Source of the DNA: JBCCFK01 sp965262315
GTDB lineage: Bacteria > Actinomycetota > Acidimicrobiia > Acidimicrobiales > UBA8592
Length of the DNA stretch: 39,027 bases
Direction: 5' to 3'
Assembly (NCBI GenBank): GCA_965262315.1
Contig: CBDHFJ010000172.1
Coordinates: 1-39,027, forward strand
Part shown: positions 1-9,943 of the stretch, piece after piece
Position numbering within the stretch: position 1 is the stretch's first letter
Layout: each line of letters opens with the position of its first letter
Program-made: the position numbers and the translations under genes
Notes under the pieces: model-generated
The model's input: only the letters and a program-made list of their open reading frames with translations
Databases searched by the model: none
Told to the model about the DNA's origin: nothing

Positions 1-82
1 CGAGGTCGAGGCGACCCACTCCGAGATCGTCGACCCGTTCCGCAGCGGCCTCGAGGGCGAAGCGGTGTGTGACTCACCGTGA
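1..82 (+). CDS. 3' end of an unidentified upstream gene (possibly TadE-like)
   Basis: An open frame enters from the left edge and ends in TGA at 80-82, giving 26 visible C-terminal residues that end in EAVCDSP. Too little remains to identify a family. Its stop lies inside the next gene, whose GTG start is at 69, so the two overlap by 14 bp, which suggests translational coupling in one operon. The next gene looks like a Tad-pilus TadE/TadG-type protein, and such genes often come in tandem, so a TadE-like identity is a guess from context only. Confidence 0.45.
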   Translation, partial: EVEATHSEIVDPFRSGLEGEAVCDSP

Positions 83-507
83 GGCGCGACCGCGGGGGAG
101 CGTCCTGTTCCTCTACCCCGTCGGCTTCCTGATCGTCCTGATGCTCGGGGCCATCGCAGTGGACCTCGGCAACGTGTGGCTCCAGCAGCGCCGACTCGCC
201 GACGCTGCCGACAGCGCCGCCAACGACGCCGTGACCTACGGCATCGACCAAAACGTGCTCCGGCTGACCGGCCAGAGTCGAGCTCACCGAGGCCCGGATC
301 GACGAGATCGTGGCGGTCTCGGTCGCCGGCCAGGATCTCCCGCCCGAGGCCACGATCACCGACTCCTCCGGCACCTTCGTCGACGGCGCCCCGGCGGTGA
401 CCGTCACCATCGACAGCCGGGCCGACCTGATCTTCGGCCGCTTCGTGCGCTCCGACGGCATCGCCATCTCGGCCACCGGCGTCGCCCGCCTCGACGACGG
501 CTCGTAG
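69..507 (+). CDS. TadE/TadG-like pilus-assembly protein, split by a one-base frameshift
   Basis: Translation from GTG 69 gives a short basic N-terminus, one hydrophobic segment (about residues 13-33, containing FLIVLMLGAIAVDLGNVW) and then QQRRLADAADSAANDA. This is the typical start of Flp/Tad pseudopilin-like proteins, where the membrane helix is followed by an Ala/Asp-rich helix. After about position 273-277 the reading continues one base over (VELTEARIDEIVAVSVAGQDL) and stays open to TAG at 507. The repaired product is about 145 residues. In the family these are single-pass, membrane-anchored parts of the tight-adherence machinery. The one-base shift may be a consensus error or a true mutation. 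The long open frame that continues from 69 to 2258 beyond the shift is low-complexity Arg-rich translation and is not a gene. Confidence 0.65.
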
Positions 508-627
508 GGCGTCCCCGGCCGCGTCCGAGCAGCCGCACCCAGCCGGTCTGCGTCCTGGTACCCACCGTGGGCCGCTGGTGCTGTGATACCCGTGGACATG
601 GGCGAACACCGAACCAAGGAGTCGGCC

Positions 628-2811
628 ATGGCGGGAACGAACACCGGGGTGGGAGACCGCCTCGCAAACGCAGTGCAGAGGAACACCCGGGCCTCGGCGG
701 GGCTGGTCGCGCTGATCGCCGTCGTCAGCCTGCTCCTCCTCCAGGTGGCGATCCGGACCGACGAGGCGTTCGCCTTCATCGGTTGGAGCGCCGTGGGCGC
801 CCTGGTGGGGGCGATCGCCCTCGCCGGCGTCATGCCGGTCGTGCGCGGCTTCGTCGAGGCCGGCAACCCCGACGACGCAACCAAGGAGGCGCGGCGCGAC
901 ACGTGGCACAAGCGAGCCTGGGTCATGGCCATCGGCGGTGTGGCCGTCACCGCGCTCGCATCGATCGCGTTCTCCAACCCCTTCTTCGCAACGTTCGGCA
1001 TCGCCATCGCCGTGATCGGCCACGTCATCCTGACCTCCGAATGGGCGGTGTCGGGCACCAAGCGGCCGTGGACGTGGCTGGGTGTGGGCGTGGCCGGCCT
1101 CGTGGTCGGACTCCCGCTCGCCGCGGCCGCCACCGGGGCGCTGTTGGTGCTGGGCGTCGTCATCGCCGTGTTCGGCCTGTCGAGCCTCAAAGTGGCGGTC
1201 GGCGCCCTGATCACCAGGAACCAGCACGTCGAGTCGCTCCCCGAGGACTCGCTCAAGATCGCCGGGGCCGGCGCGCTGGCAGCCGCGGTCGGGCTCGTCC
1301 TGGTGCTGGTGGTCCGGAACCGGCCGTCCATGATCCTCGGCGCCGGCCTGGTCATCGCCGGGCTGTCCCTGGTCGGTATCGGCGCCACCGCCTTCGTGGA
1401 CCGCAAGGTGAAGCTCCCGGCGCAGCTCGCCATCGCGGCGCTCGGTGTGGTGTTGGCCGGCGTCGGCTACCTGGTCGGCAACGCGGCGTTCGAGTCGTGG
1501 CAGGCGCCGGCGGTGCTGCTCGGCGGTCTCGCCTTCATCGTCGGCGCCTTCTACGTGCTTCGAGGCGAGGCGGTCATGGCCATGGTGTTGTTCGGTGCCC
1601 TCCTGGGTTGGGTCCTGATCGACCGCACCGCCGACGCCGAGACCGACGACAACACGACGGGGCTCATCGTGGCCCTGGGCGACTCGTTCACCGCCGGCGA
1701 GGGCGCCTCGAAGTTCCTGCCCTACACCAACAGCCTGTCCGACAACGGCAACACCTGCCGGCGCTCGCCCCACTCGTACCCGTTCGTGCTGGGCGAGGCG
1801 ATCGGGTACGAGGTCGTCAGCTACGCATGCTCGGGCGCCACCATCGACGAGGTCGTCAGCGCCGACGACGAGGACGGGCAGAAGGACGACACCGACGCAA
1901 AGGTCGCCGGACACCTCCCCCAGCTCCTCAGCGCCGACGATGCCGAGTACGGCCTCGGCGGACGCCAACCCGACATCGTGGTGGTGTCGATGGGCGGCAA
2001 CGACGCCAACTTCGCCGAAGTGGTCGCCGGGTGCATCCTGCCGTCGGACTGCGTGGACGAAGACGACGAGTTCATCGACGACGCCGGGCGCATCCAGACG
2101 AAGCTCACCACCGCCTATCAGGCGATCGCCACTCGCTTCCCCGAGGCAACGATCATCGCCATTCCCTACCCGCCCTACGTGGGGACCGAAGAGTGCGACG
2201 GCTCGCTCGACCTCGAGGAGGTGGGCTTCGCCAACGGCTTCATCCGCGAGCTCGGTGAGAGCGTGAAGGCCGTGGTCGACGCATCAGCCGACGACCAGCT
2301 GAAGCGGTTCCCCGACATGAGCCGGGCCTTCGTGGGCAAGACGTTCTGCGACGACCCGCGTGGCGCGAACTTCGTGCAGCTCCTCCCCCGCAACGGCCCC
2401 GTCTGGGAGCGACTGAGTCCGCTGACCTGGCACAACGGCACCGGCCACCCCAACGACCTCGGCTACGCCTGCATCGGCGAAGCACTGGCCCAGTGGGTCT
2501 CGTCCGAAGGCATCGCCCCACTGGCCGCCGACCGGCCCGAGCCGGACTGCCAGATCGGCACGTCCGAGCAGGCCACCGCCCTCGACACCGCCATCACCGG
2601 CAGCATCCAGCGCTGGGAGGACCAGCGGGAGATCACGCCGCTCGACGACGACTTCGACGCCGAGGACTGGCTGGTCGACGAGATCGAGGGCTTCGCCCCA
2701 CGGGTCATCGGTGCCCTGGTGCTCGCGTTGGTGGGCGGCCTGCTGGCGGCCCTCGGCTCCATCACGTTGCTGCGCCGGTTCGTGCCGGGTCTGGTCCCGC
2801 ACTGGTTGTGA
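628..2811 (+). CDS. Polytopic membrane protein with SGNH/GDSL hydrolase domain
   Basis: A 727-aa protein. Start ATG 628 is preceded by AAGGAG with a 6-nt spacer; upstream in-frame starts lack a ribosome site. Residues 1 to about 340 hold roughly ten hydrophobic segments. They are followed by an SGNH-type hydrolase domain with block I GDSFTAGEG (Ser about 353), the GGND block (Asn about 458) and a C-terminal GHPND block (His about 607, with D two residues on), and by one more membrane helix near residues 696-720. The family hydrolyses esters or transfers acyl groups on lipids or glycans. The topology would place the catalytic domain outside the membrane between the helices, so an envelope substrate is likely but unnamed. 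The kinase/receptor gene follows 62 bp downstream and has its own promoter. Confidence 0.8.
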   Translation: MAGTNTGVGDRLANAVQRNTRASAGLVALIAVVSLLLLQVAIRTDEAFAFIGWSAVGALVGAIALAGVMPVVRGFVEAGNPDDATKEARRDTWHKRAWVMAIGGVAVTALASIAFSNPFFATFGIAIAVIGHVILTSEWAVSGTKRPWTWLGVGVAGLVVGLPLAAAATGALLVLGVVIAVFGLSSLKVAVGALITRNQHVESLPEDSLKIAGAGALAAAVGLVLVLVVRNRPSMILGAGLVIAGLSLVGIGATAFVDRKVKLPAQLAIAALGVVLAGVGYLVGNAAFESWQAPAVLLGGLAFIVGAFYVLRGEAVMAMVLFGALLGWVLIDRTADAETDDNTTGLIVALGDSFTAGEGASKFLPYTNSLSDNGNTCRRSPHSYPFVLGEAIGYEVVSYACSGATIDEVVSADDEDGQKDDTDAKVAGHLPQLLSADDAEYGLGGRQPDIVVVSMGGNDANFAEVVAGCILPSDCVDEDDEFIDDAGRIQTKLTTAYQAIATRFPEATIIAIPYPPYVGTEECDGSLDLEEVGFANGFIRELGESVKAVVDASADDQLKRFPDMSRAFVGKTFCDDPRGANFVQLLPRNGPVWERLSPLTWHNGTGHPNDLGYACIGEALAQWVSSEGIAPLAADRPEPDCQIGTSEQATALDTAITGSIQRWEDQREITPLDDDFDAEDWLVDEIEGFAPRVIGALVLALVGGLLAALGSITLLRRFVPGLVPHWL

Positions 2812-2861
2812 CGGGGGCTCTCCGCCGAGACGTCGCTCGACCCGGCGCACAGCCACACCAC

Positions 2862-2867
2862 TAGGCT
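2862..2867 (+). promoter_or_regulatory. -10 hexamer TAGGCT of a probable leaderless promoter
   Basis: TAGGCT fits the actinobacterial TANNNT -10 consensus and is separated from the GTG start at 2874 by only six bases (CCGGCC). No Shine-Dalgarno sequence can fit, so transcription probably starts at or next to the start codon. Confidence 0.55.
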
Positions 2868-2873
2868 CCGGCC

Positions 2874-5652
2874 GTGTCTCAGGACCTCGGCATACCAGGG
2901 ATCACCCAGGCCGAAGCGATCGGGGCCGGCGGCAACGCCGTCGTGTACCGAGCCCGCGAGGAGGCCCACGACCGCATGGTCGCGGTGAAGGTGATCCGCG
3001 GCGTCGACGAGGCGATGGCTCGCCGGTTCGACCGGGAGCGTCGCACGATGGGTCGGCTGTCGGGCCATGACGGCATCGTCCCCATCCACCACAGCGGCGT
3101 CACCGCGTCCGGCGAGCCCTACCTGGTGATGCCGCTCTATGAGTACGGCTCACTCGACGACCAGATCCGGGCCTACGGCCCCCTCACCTGGGAGCGGGCT
3201 GCGGACATGCTGGCCATCGTCGCCGACGCCATCCAGGTCGCACACGACAACGAGGTGCTGCACCGCGACATCAAGCCGGGCAACATCCTGATCAGCTCGA
3301 CCGGTCGTCCCCTGGTGGCCGACTTCGGCATCTCTCGCTTCACCGGTGGCGTCACCGCCGCCGCCACCTCCACGGCAGGCCTGGCGTTCACGCCGGCCTT
3401 CACCCCGCCGGAGGAGCTGGCCGGTGCCGAGCCGTCACCCGCCGGCGACATCTACGCCCTGGGTGCCACCCTCCACGCCACGCTGACGGGCCAGCCGCCC
3501 TTCATGGAGCCCGAGGTCACCACCATCTTCGCCCTGCTCGAGCGGGTGCGAACCGAGGACGTCCCGGACCTCAGAGCGGGTGGCACCCCCGACGCCGTGT
3601 GTGCCGTCATGGAACGCGCCATGGCCAAGGACCCCGGGCACCGGTACGAGACCGCCGCCGGGTTCGCCGCCGCGCTCCGGGCCGCCGCCCAGTCCGCTGC
3701 GGCGCCGCGCGGCGCCGGCCGTGCCGCCGGCTCCGGTGCCGGCCGCCCCGCCCCAGCCGGTGGCCGATCGACCCACCTTCGAACCGATGCTGCCCCCCGC
3801 TGCCGCAGCGACCGCGCCGCCGGCGCCGCCCCAGCCCGTGGCTGCCGCGTCCGTCCCGGCCCCGCCGCCTCCGGCGGTGGCGCCCACGTCGGGGCCGTCT
3901 CGGCGGCTGCCGATCCTGCTCGGGCTCGGCGTCCTCCTCGCCGTCGCGGGGGTGATCGCGTTCGTCCTGACCAGCGGCGACGACGACCCCGCCGACACGG
4001 CCACCGTCGCCTCGGACAACCCCTTCGGAGGCGACCTCGTCCCCGAAGACGACGAGCCGGCCGAGACCGTCGAAGCCGAGGAAGGACTCGCTGCGAACGA
4101 CGACCTCCCCTTCGAGGCCGACGAACCCGGCGCGGAGGCCGACGAACCGGCCGCTGAACCCGACGAATCGAGCACGGCCACCGCACCCGACGACGACAGC
4201 ACCGAACCCGTCGCCGATCCCCCCGGCGATGTCCGCCTCGTGACCTGGGGCGTCACCACCCCCGCGTCCGAGCTCGACCCGGTGCAGGCATTCGACTTCG
4301 GCACCTACGCCATCGTCGCCCAGACCCTGGAGTACCTGACCACGATCGGCCCGACGGGTGCCGTCGTGCCGTCGCTGGCCACCGACTGGGCCACGGCGGA
4401 TGCCCGCACCTGGACGTTCCGGCTCCGCGAGGGCGTGACCTTCCACGATGGGCGGCCGCTCCAGGCCGCCGACGTGGTGGCGTCGCTCCAGCGCGCCGTC
4501 GACGTCGGTTTCGGCCCGACCGACGCCACCGAGATCTCGGCCGTCGACGACCTGACGGTGTCGATCGTGCTGGCGGACCCGCTCCTGGACCTCCCCGTCC
4601 TGTTGTCGAACCAGTCGCCGCAGGTCGCGATCACCCCGAGGGACTTCACCGGCGGGGACGTGCTGATCGGCACCGGCCCCTACGAGCTGGCGTTCTACGC
4701 ACCCGGAGCGAACGCCGAGTTCGTCCGCAACGACAGCTGGTGGGGTGGCGGCAGCGGCCCCGAGCGCATCGATTTCCTCTTCTACGACTCGACGTCGGAG
4801 ATGCGAACCGCCTTGGAAGCCGGAGCGATCGATGGCACCCAGACCCTGGCGACCTTCGACGTCGAGCGCATCCAGGCCGACCCCGACATCGTCGTCCGAT
4901 CGGTCCCGTCGGCGAACCACCGGCAGATGTGGATGCGGGTCGACACCGGGCCGTTCGCCGACGTGCGCGTGCGGCAGGCCCTGGCGCTCTCCATCGACCG
5001 GGAGCAGATCGTGCGCACGATCTACGGCGGCCGAGCCGTCGTCAGCAACGACCAGGCGGTCCCCGTGTCGAGCGAGTTCGCAGCGCCCATCCCGCTCCGG
5101 CCGCGCGACATCGAACTGGCCAGGGCGCTGCTGACCGAAGCGGGCTTCGCCGACGGGCTGGCCGTCACCCTCGACGTCGGCGACCTGGCCGAGATCCCGG
5201 ACCTGGCCGAGCTCATCCGGGCCCAGGCCGCCGAGGCGGGCTTCGACCTGACGGTGGTGGTGCACCCCAACGCGGACTTCTACTCCGGCCCGTGGTGTCC
5301 GATGAACGCCTCGTTCTGCGACACGGAGTCCTCCACCCTGGGCATCGTCGACTATGGCCACCGACCGCTCCGAGCGTTCTACTTCGACCGCAACCTGCGC
5401 TCCACCGGCGACTGGAATCCGTCGCACCACGCCGAGCCCGCCTACGACGCGCTGTGGGACGCCTACGCCGGCGCCGCCACCGAAGCAGCGGCGGTCGAGG
5501 CCCTCGACGAGCTCCAGCGGTACGTGCACGACAACCTGCCGATCATCATCCCCGTGTACTTCGATGTCGTGTTCGCCCATCGGAGCGACATCAGCGGGGT
5601 CACCATGAGCCCGCTCGGCCAGTTCGACTTCACCCAGGCGGACGCGGGATGA
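2874..5652 (+). CDS. Receptor-type Ser/Thr protein kinase fused to family-5 solute-binding domain (one-base frameshift)
   Basis: The first frame encodes a Hanks-type kinase: glycine loop GAGGNAVV (about 17-24), VAVKVI (Lys39), HRDIKPGN (130-137) and DFG (150-152). Near 3690-3722, in a GC-repetitive Ala/Pro linker, the coding frame moves by one base. It then continues through a Pro/Ala-rich linker, one membrane helix (LLGLGVLLAVAGVIAFVL, about residues 344-367), an acidic linker, and a domain of about 470 residues resembling extracellular solute-binding protein family 5 (dipeptide/oligopeptide type), with motifs such as LREGVTFHDGRP and DVRVRQALALSIDREQI. The repaired length is about 925 aa. 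The kinase would be cytoplasmic and the binding domain outside. Kinase/ABC-substrate-binding fusions are known in Actinobacteria and are inferred to sense a ligand. No ABC permease genes are nearby. The total span is one base over a multiple of three. Confidence 0.85.
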
Positions 5653-5692
5653 GCGACGTGCGCCGCCGGCCCTGGCCCCGAACGGGCATCAG

Positions 5693-5935
5693 GTGAAGAC
5701 CACCGGGATCTGCCCCAAGTGCGGGAGCGATGACGTCTACGCGAACGATCGAGTCTCGCTGCGGGGCGACCGCTCGGTCATGGGCGGGGCCAAGGGAACA
5801 CATCGGCTGTTCATCCACGCCTACGTGTGCCTGGCGTGCGGGTACATCGAAGAACACCTGACCCCGGACACCCTTGCCGACGACAAGAAGATGACGGCGC
5901 TGCGCGGTGCATGGCGCAAGGTCACCAAACGCTGA
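5693..5935 (+). CDS. Small zinc-ribbon protein
   Basis: An 80-aa protein with two CxxC knuckles, CPKC near the N-terminus and CLAC about 45 residues later, separated by a mixed hydrophobic/basic stretch, and a basic C-terminal tail. This is the pattern of a structural zinc ribbon. The function is unknown. The GTG start at 5693 has no clear ribosome site or -10 box. An ATG at 5649 overlaps the preceding stop as ATGA and encodes 15 residues before stopping, and a one-base error there would join it to this frame, giving about 95 aa translationally coupled to the kinase fusion. The gene is convergent with the methyltransferase, with a 4-bp gap. Confidence 0.7.
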   Translation: MKTTGICPKCGSDDVYANDRVSLRGDRSVMGGAKGTHRLFIHAYVCLACGYIEEHLTPDTLADDKKMTALRGAWRKVTKR

Positions 5936-5939
5936 AGGG

Positions 5940-6632
5940 TCATCGCCGGCGACACATGTACCGCGCATAGACACCGCGTGCGACCGAGCGTTCTTCCACC
6001 TCGAACCCGACCCGATCGAGCATCGGCTCCAGGAGCCACGTGTAGGTACTGTGCTCGCCGCGGACATGGTCGGCGAACTCGTGCGCCGTGTAGCCGCGAG
6101 CCGGGTCGTCGACCGCGCCGGCCTTCCACCTCTCGATGCCGGCCTCCACCGTGTCGGGCTCCAGGTCGAAGACCAGGTCACGCAGCAGCAGGAGCCCACC
6201 GGGCCTCAGCACGTCGCGGATGCGCCGGAGGGCGATGACCTTCCAGAAGTCCGGTATCTGGTGCAGGGCGTTGCGAGTGTGCACGATGTCGACCGGCGGG
6301 CCGTCGTGCGTGTAGGTCAGGAAGCCGGCCTGGACGACGGTGACGCCGGCGAGGTGGGCTGTTCGCGCTCGCAACGCGTCCACCATCGGTCCGGCGACAT
6401 CGGCGGCGATGACCGTGGCGCCGGTCTCGGCCGCAGCGACGGCGAAGACGCCCGTTCCGGCGCCGAGGTCGACCACGACCGAGCCGGTTCCCATCCCTCG
6501 CCCCACCAGCGCGTCGACGTCCGGCCTGGGGTCGACCTGAGACTTGGCGTCGTAGCCGGAGACATAGGCCGGATCGAGATGTTCGATGCCGGCATGGACC
6601 TGCTCGTCCAGCCACCAGTCGGGCGATGACAT
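5940..6632 (-). CDS. Class I SAM-dependent methyltransferase
   Basis: A 230-aa protein with the SAM-binding motif I VVDLGAGTGVFAVAAA (about residues 52-67), the acidic motif II VIAADV, and a motif-III region near ALHQIPDFWK/VLRPGGLLLL. This is the Methyltransf_11/25 type. The family transfers a methyl group from SAM to small molecules or macromolecules; the acceptor cannot be read from sequence. The start ATG 6632 lies seven bases after TACCGT on the minus strand, so the transcript is probably leaderless. It is divergent from the P-loop gene at 6683 with only 50 bp between them. Confidence 0.88.
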   Translation of the reverse strand: MSSPDWWLDEQVHAGIEHLDPAYVSGYDAKSQVDPRPDVDALVGRGMGTGSVVVDLGAGTGVFAVAAAETGATVIAADVAGPMVDALRARTAHLAGVTVVQAGFLTYTHDGPPVDIVHTRNALHQIPDFWKVIALRRIRDVLRPGGLLLLRDLVFDLEPDTVEAGIERWKAGAVDDPARGYTAHEFADHVRGEHSTYTWLLEPMLDRVGFEVEERSVARGVYARYMCRRR

Positions 6633-6639
6633 CCATCCG

Positions 6640-6645
6640 ACGGTA
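6640..6645 (-). promoter_or_regulatory. -10 hexamer TACCGT of a probable leaderless promoter
   Basis: On the minus strand TACCGT lies seven bases before the ATG of the methyltransferase gene, fitting TANNNT placed for transcription from the start codon. The divergent gene at 6683 has a weaker match, GACGAT at 6671-6676, six bases before its GTG. Confidence 0.5.
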
Positions 6646-6682
6646 GCGGGCTGTCACTCCGGGGACGTGAGACGATGCGGGT

Positions 6683-7279
6683 GTGGGCAGCATCGTGATC
6701 CTGAACGGCGTGCCCCGGTCCGGGAAGTCGTCGATCGCTCGGGCGATGCTCGAAGCCCAGCCGGGTCGGTGGGTGAATCATGGGGTCGACGCGTCGATGG
6801 CCGCCACACCGTCTGACCTCCAACCAGGCGTGGGACTGCGGCCGGGTGGGGAACGGCCCGACCTCGAGCCCGATGTCGAGCGGCTCTACGGGGAGCTGTG
6901 GCAACGGGTCGCCGCGCTGGCCGACGCGGGCGGCAACGTCGTGGTCGACGTCGGGCTCCACACGGACTACGTCGGCGACCTGGACCCCTGGGCGATCGCT
7001 CGGCGGGAGCTCGCAGGACACGACGTCCTGGTCGTGGGCGTTCGGTGCCCGGTCGACGCCGTCCTGGCGCGGCGAGCGGACTCGACCGGCTACGCGGTCA
7101 GCGAGGCCGGCGAGGTGCCGGGGCCCGTCCGCCGCTGGGAGTCCGCAGCCCACGACCCTGGCCACTACGACATGGAGGTGGACACCGGCACATCGACGGC
7201 CGCCGAATGCGCCACCCGGATCCTCCACCGCCTGACAACCGGCCGCCCCGGCCGAGCACTCCACAGCCACCCTGCGTGA
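6683..7279 (+). CDS. Chloramphenicol-phosphotransferase-like P-loop kinase
   Basis: A 198-aa protein. The Walker A sequence GVPRSGKSS (residues 9-17) and Asp36 in HGVDASM fit the position of the catalytic Asp37 of chloramphenicol 3-O-phosphotransferase, and VVVDVGLHTD follows at about residue 87. In the characterised family member the enzyme phosphorylates chloramphenicol with ATP. Many actinobacterial relatives are unstudied and may act on other hydroxylated small molecules, so resistance should not be assumed. The GTG start has no Shine-Dalgarno sequence and is preceded six bases upstream by GACGAT, so it may be leaderless. Confidence 0.75.
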   Translation: MGSIVILNGVPRSGKSSIARAMLEAQPGRWVNHGVDASMAATPSDLQPGVGLRPGGERPDLEPDVERLYGELWQRVAALADAGGNVVVDVGLHTDYVGDLDPWAIARRELAGHDVLVVGVRCPVDAVLARRADSTGYAVSEAGEVPGPVRRWESAAHDPGHYDMEVDTGTSTAAECATRILHRLTTGRPGRALHSHPA

Positions 7280-7343
7280 CCACTGCGGGCCAGCGATCCC
7301 CCGGGCGCGCGAGGTGAGGCACCACCCTACGTGACCAACCTGT

Positions 7344-7362
7344 AACGGTCTCTGAGACCGTT
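7344..7362. terminator. Inverted repeat between convergent genes, possible bidirectional terminator
   Basis: AACGGTCTC-T-GAGACCGTT is a perfect 9-bp inverted repeat around one base, or a 7-bp stem with a 5-nt loop if folded. It sits between the ends of the convergent genes at 7279 and 7376. No U-run follows, so it could also be a protein-binding palindrome. Confidence 0.45.
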
Positions 7363-7375
7363 CAGCGTTGCAGGT

Positions 7376-8350
7376 TCAGAGGTCGACCAGGATCTTGCCG
7401 ACGTTGGCGTTGGCGGCCATGTGGTCGTGGGCGGCGGCGATGTCGTCGAGCGGGAACCGGCAGTCGATCACCGGCTTACACGCTCCCCGGTCGAACAGGG
7501 GCAGGATCTCGGTGGCGAACCGCTGGGTGATCGCGATCTTCTCCTCGATCGGACGGGCCCGCAGCACCGTGCCGATCCAGGTGAGGCGACCCCGGAGGAG
7601 GCGCCCCAGATCGACCTCAGGCGGGTCCTGACGCATGACGCCGACCTGGATGATCGTGCCCTTGGTCTTCACGCACCGGAGGTTCTTGGCGACGTAGTCG
7701 CCGCCGATGACGTCGAGGATCACGTCGGCACCGACGCCGTCGGTGAGCTCCAGGACCTTCTCGGCGTAGTCCTCGGAGGTGTAGTCGATGGCCAGGTCGG
7801 CGCCGAGGTCGCGGCACGCCTGCACCTTGCCCGTCGACGCAGTGACGGCGATCCGGGCGCCGATGGCCTTCGCGATCTGGATGGCTGCGGTCCCGACACC
7901 GGATGCGCCGGCGTGCACCAACGCGGTCATGCCCGACGTCAACCCGCTCTGGGCCACCAGCGCGTCGAACGCGGTGATCCACACCTCGGGGATGGCCGCG
8001 GCGTCGGCCAGGCCGACCGACGACGGCACCGGCATCGTCTGGCGCTCGTGGACCGTCAGCTGCTCGGCGTACGCGCCACCGCCGACGATGCCCATCACCT
8101 CGTCGCCCACCGAACGACCGGTGACCCGCTCCCCCACGGCCGTCACCGTGCCGGCGAACTCCATGCCGGGGATCTCGTGCTCCATCGCCGGGCCCGGATA
8201 GAAGCCCATCCGCTGCAACAGGTCGGCCCGGTTGAGCGCAGTCGAGTGCACCTGGACCAAGACCTCCTCGGGCCCCGCCACCGGATCGGGCACGTCCCTG
8301 ATCGTCAGCACCTCGGTGCCGCCGTAGGACTCCAACACCACTGCTCGCAT
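7376..8350 (-). CDS. Zinc-independent quinone oxidoreductase (MDR/alcohol dehydrogenase-like family)
   Basis: A 324-aa medium-chain dehydrogenase/reductase of quinone oxidoreductase length. The N-terminal GroES-like fold contains ALNRADLLQRMGFYPGP and IPGMEFAGTV, as in the NADPH:quinone oxidoreductase branch, with no structural-zinc cysteine cluster. The Rossmann motif is HAGASGVGTAAIQIAK (about residues 149-164). The expected role is NADPH-dependent reduction of quinones or alpha,beta-unsaturated carbonyls in the cytoplasm. The ATG 8350 is preceded by GGAGG inside the end of the acyl-CoA synthetase gene, with a 2-nt gap between stop and start, so the two are co-transcribed and translationally coupled. 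Confidence 0.88.
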   Translation of the reverse strand: MRAVVLESYGGTEVLTIRDVPDPVAGPEEVLVQVHSTALNRADLLQRMGFYPGPAMEHEIPGMEFAGTVTAVGERVTGRSVGDEVMGIVGGGAYAEQLTVHERQTMPVPSSVGLADAAAIPEVWITAFDALVAQSGLTSGMTALVHAGASGVGTAAIQIAKAIGARIAVTASTGKVQACRDLGADLAIDYTSEDYAEKVLELTDGVGADVILDVIGGDYVAKNLRCVKTKGTIIQVGVMRQDPPEVDLGRLLRGRLTWIGTVLRARPIEEKIAITQRFATEILPLFDRGACKPVIDCRFPLDDIAAAHDHMAANANVGKILVDL

Positions 8351-8352
8351 GA

Positions 8353-9930
<1,578 letters not shown>

Positions 9931-9937
9931 GCGGCGG

Positions 9938-9943
9938 AGCGTA
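9938..9943 (-). promoter_or_regulatory. -10 hexamer TACGCT of a probable leaderless promoter
   Basis: On the minus strand TACGCT is followed by CCGCCGC and then the ATG at 9930. The TACGCTCCG string recurs before the acyl-CoA synthetase at 27138, and TAGGCTCCG and TAGCCTCCG occur before 2874 and 29983. Confidence 0.55.

Noticed and set aside
507..2258. Very long open frame continuing from the Tad-like start to 2258
   Set aside because: Beyond the shift it is Arg/Gly/Pro-rich translation in the wrong frame of the SGNH gene, with no domain pattern.
3607..5580. Long minus-strand open frame antisense to the receptor kinase
   Set aside because: High-GC shadow: low-complexity Gly/Arg/Val composition, no start signal or motif, and the plus strand holds a clear domain structure.
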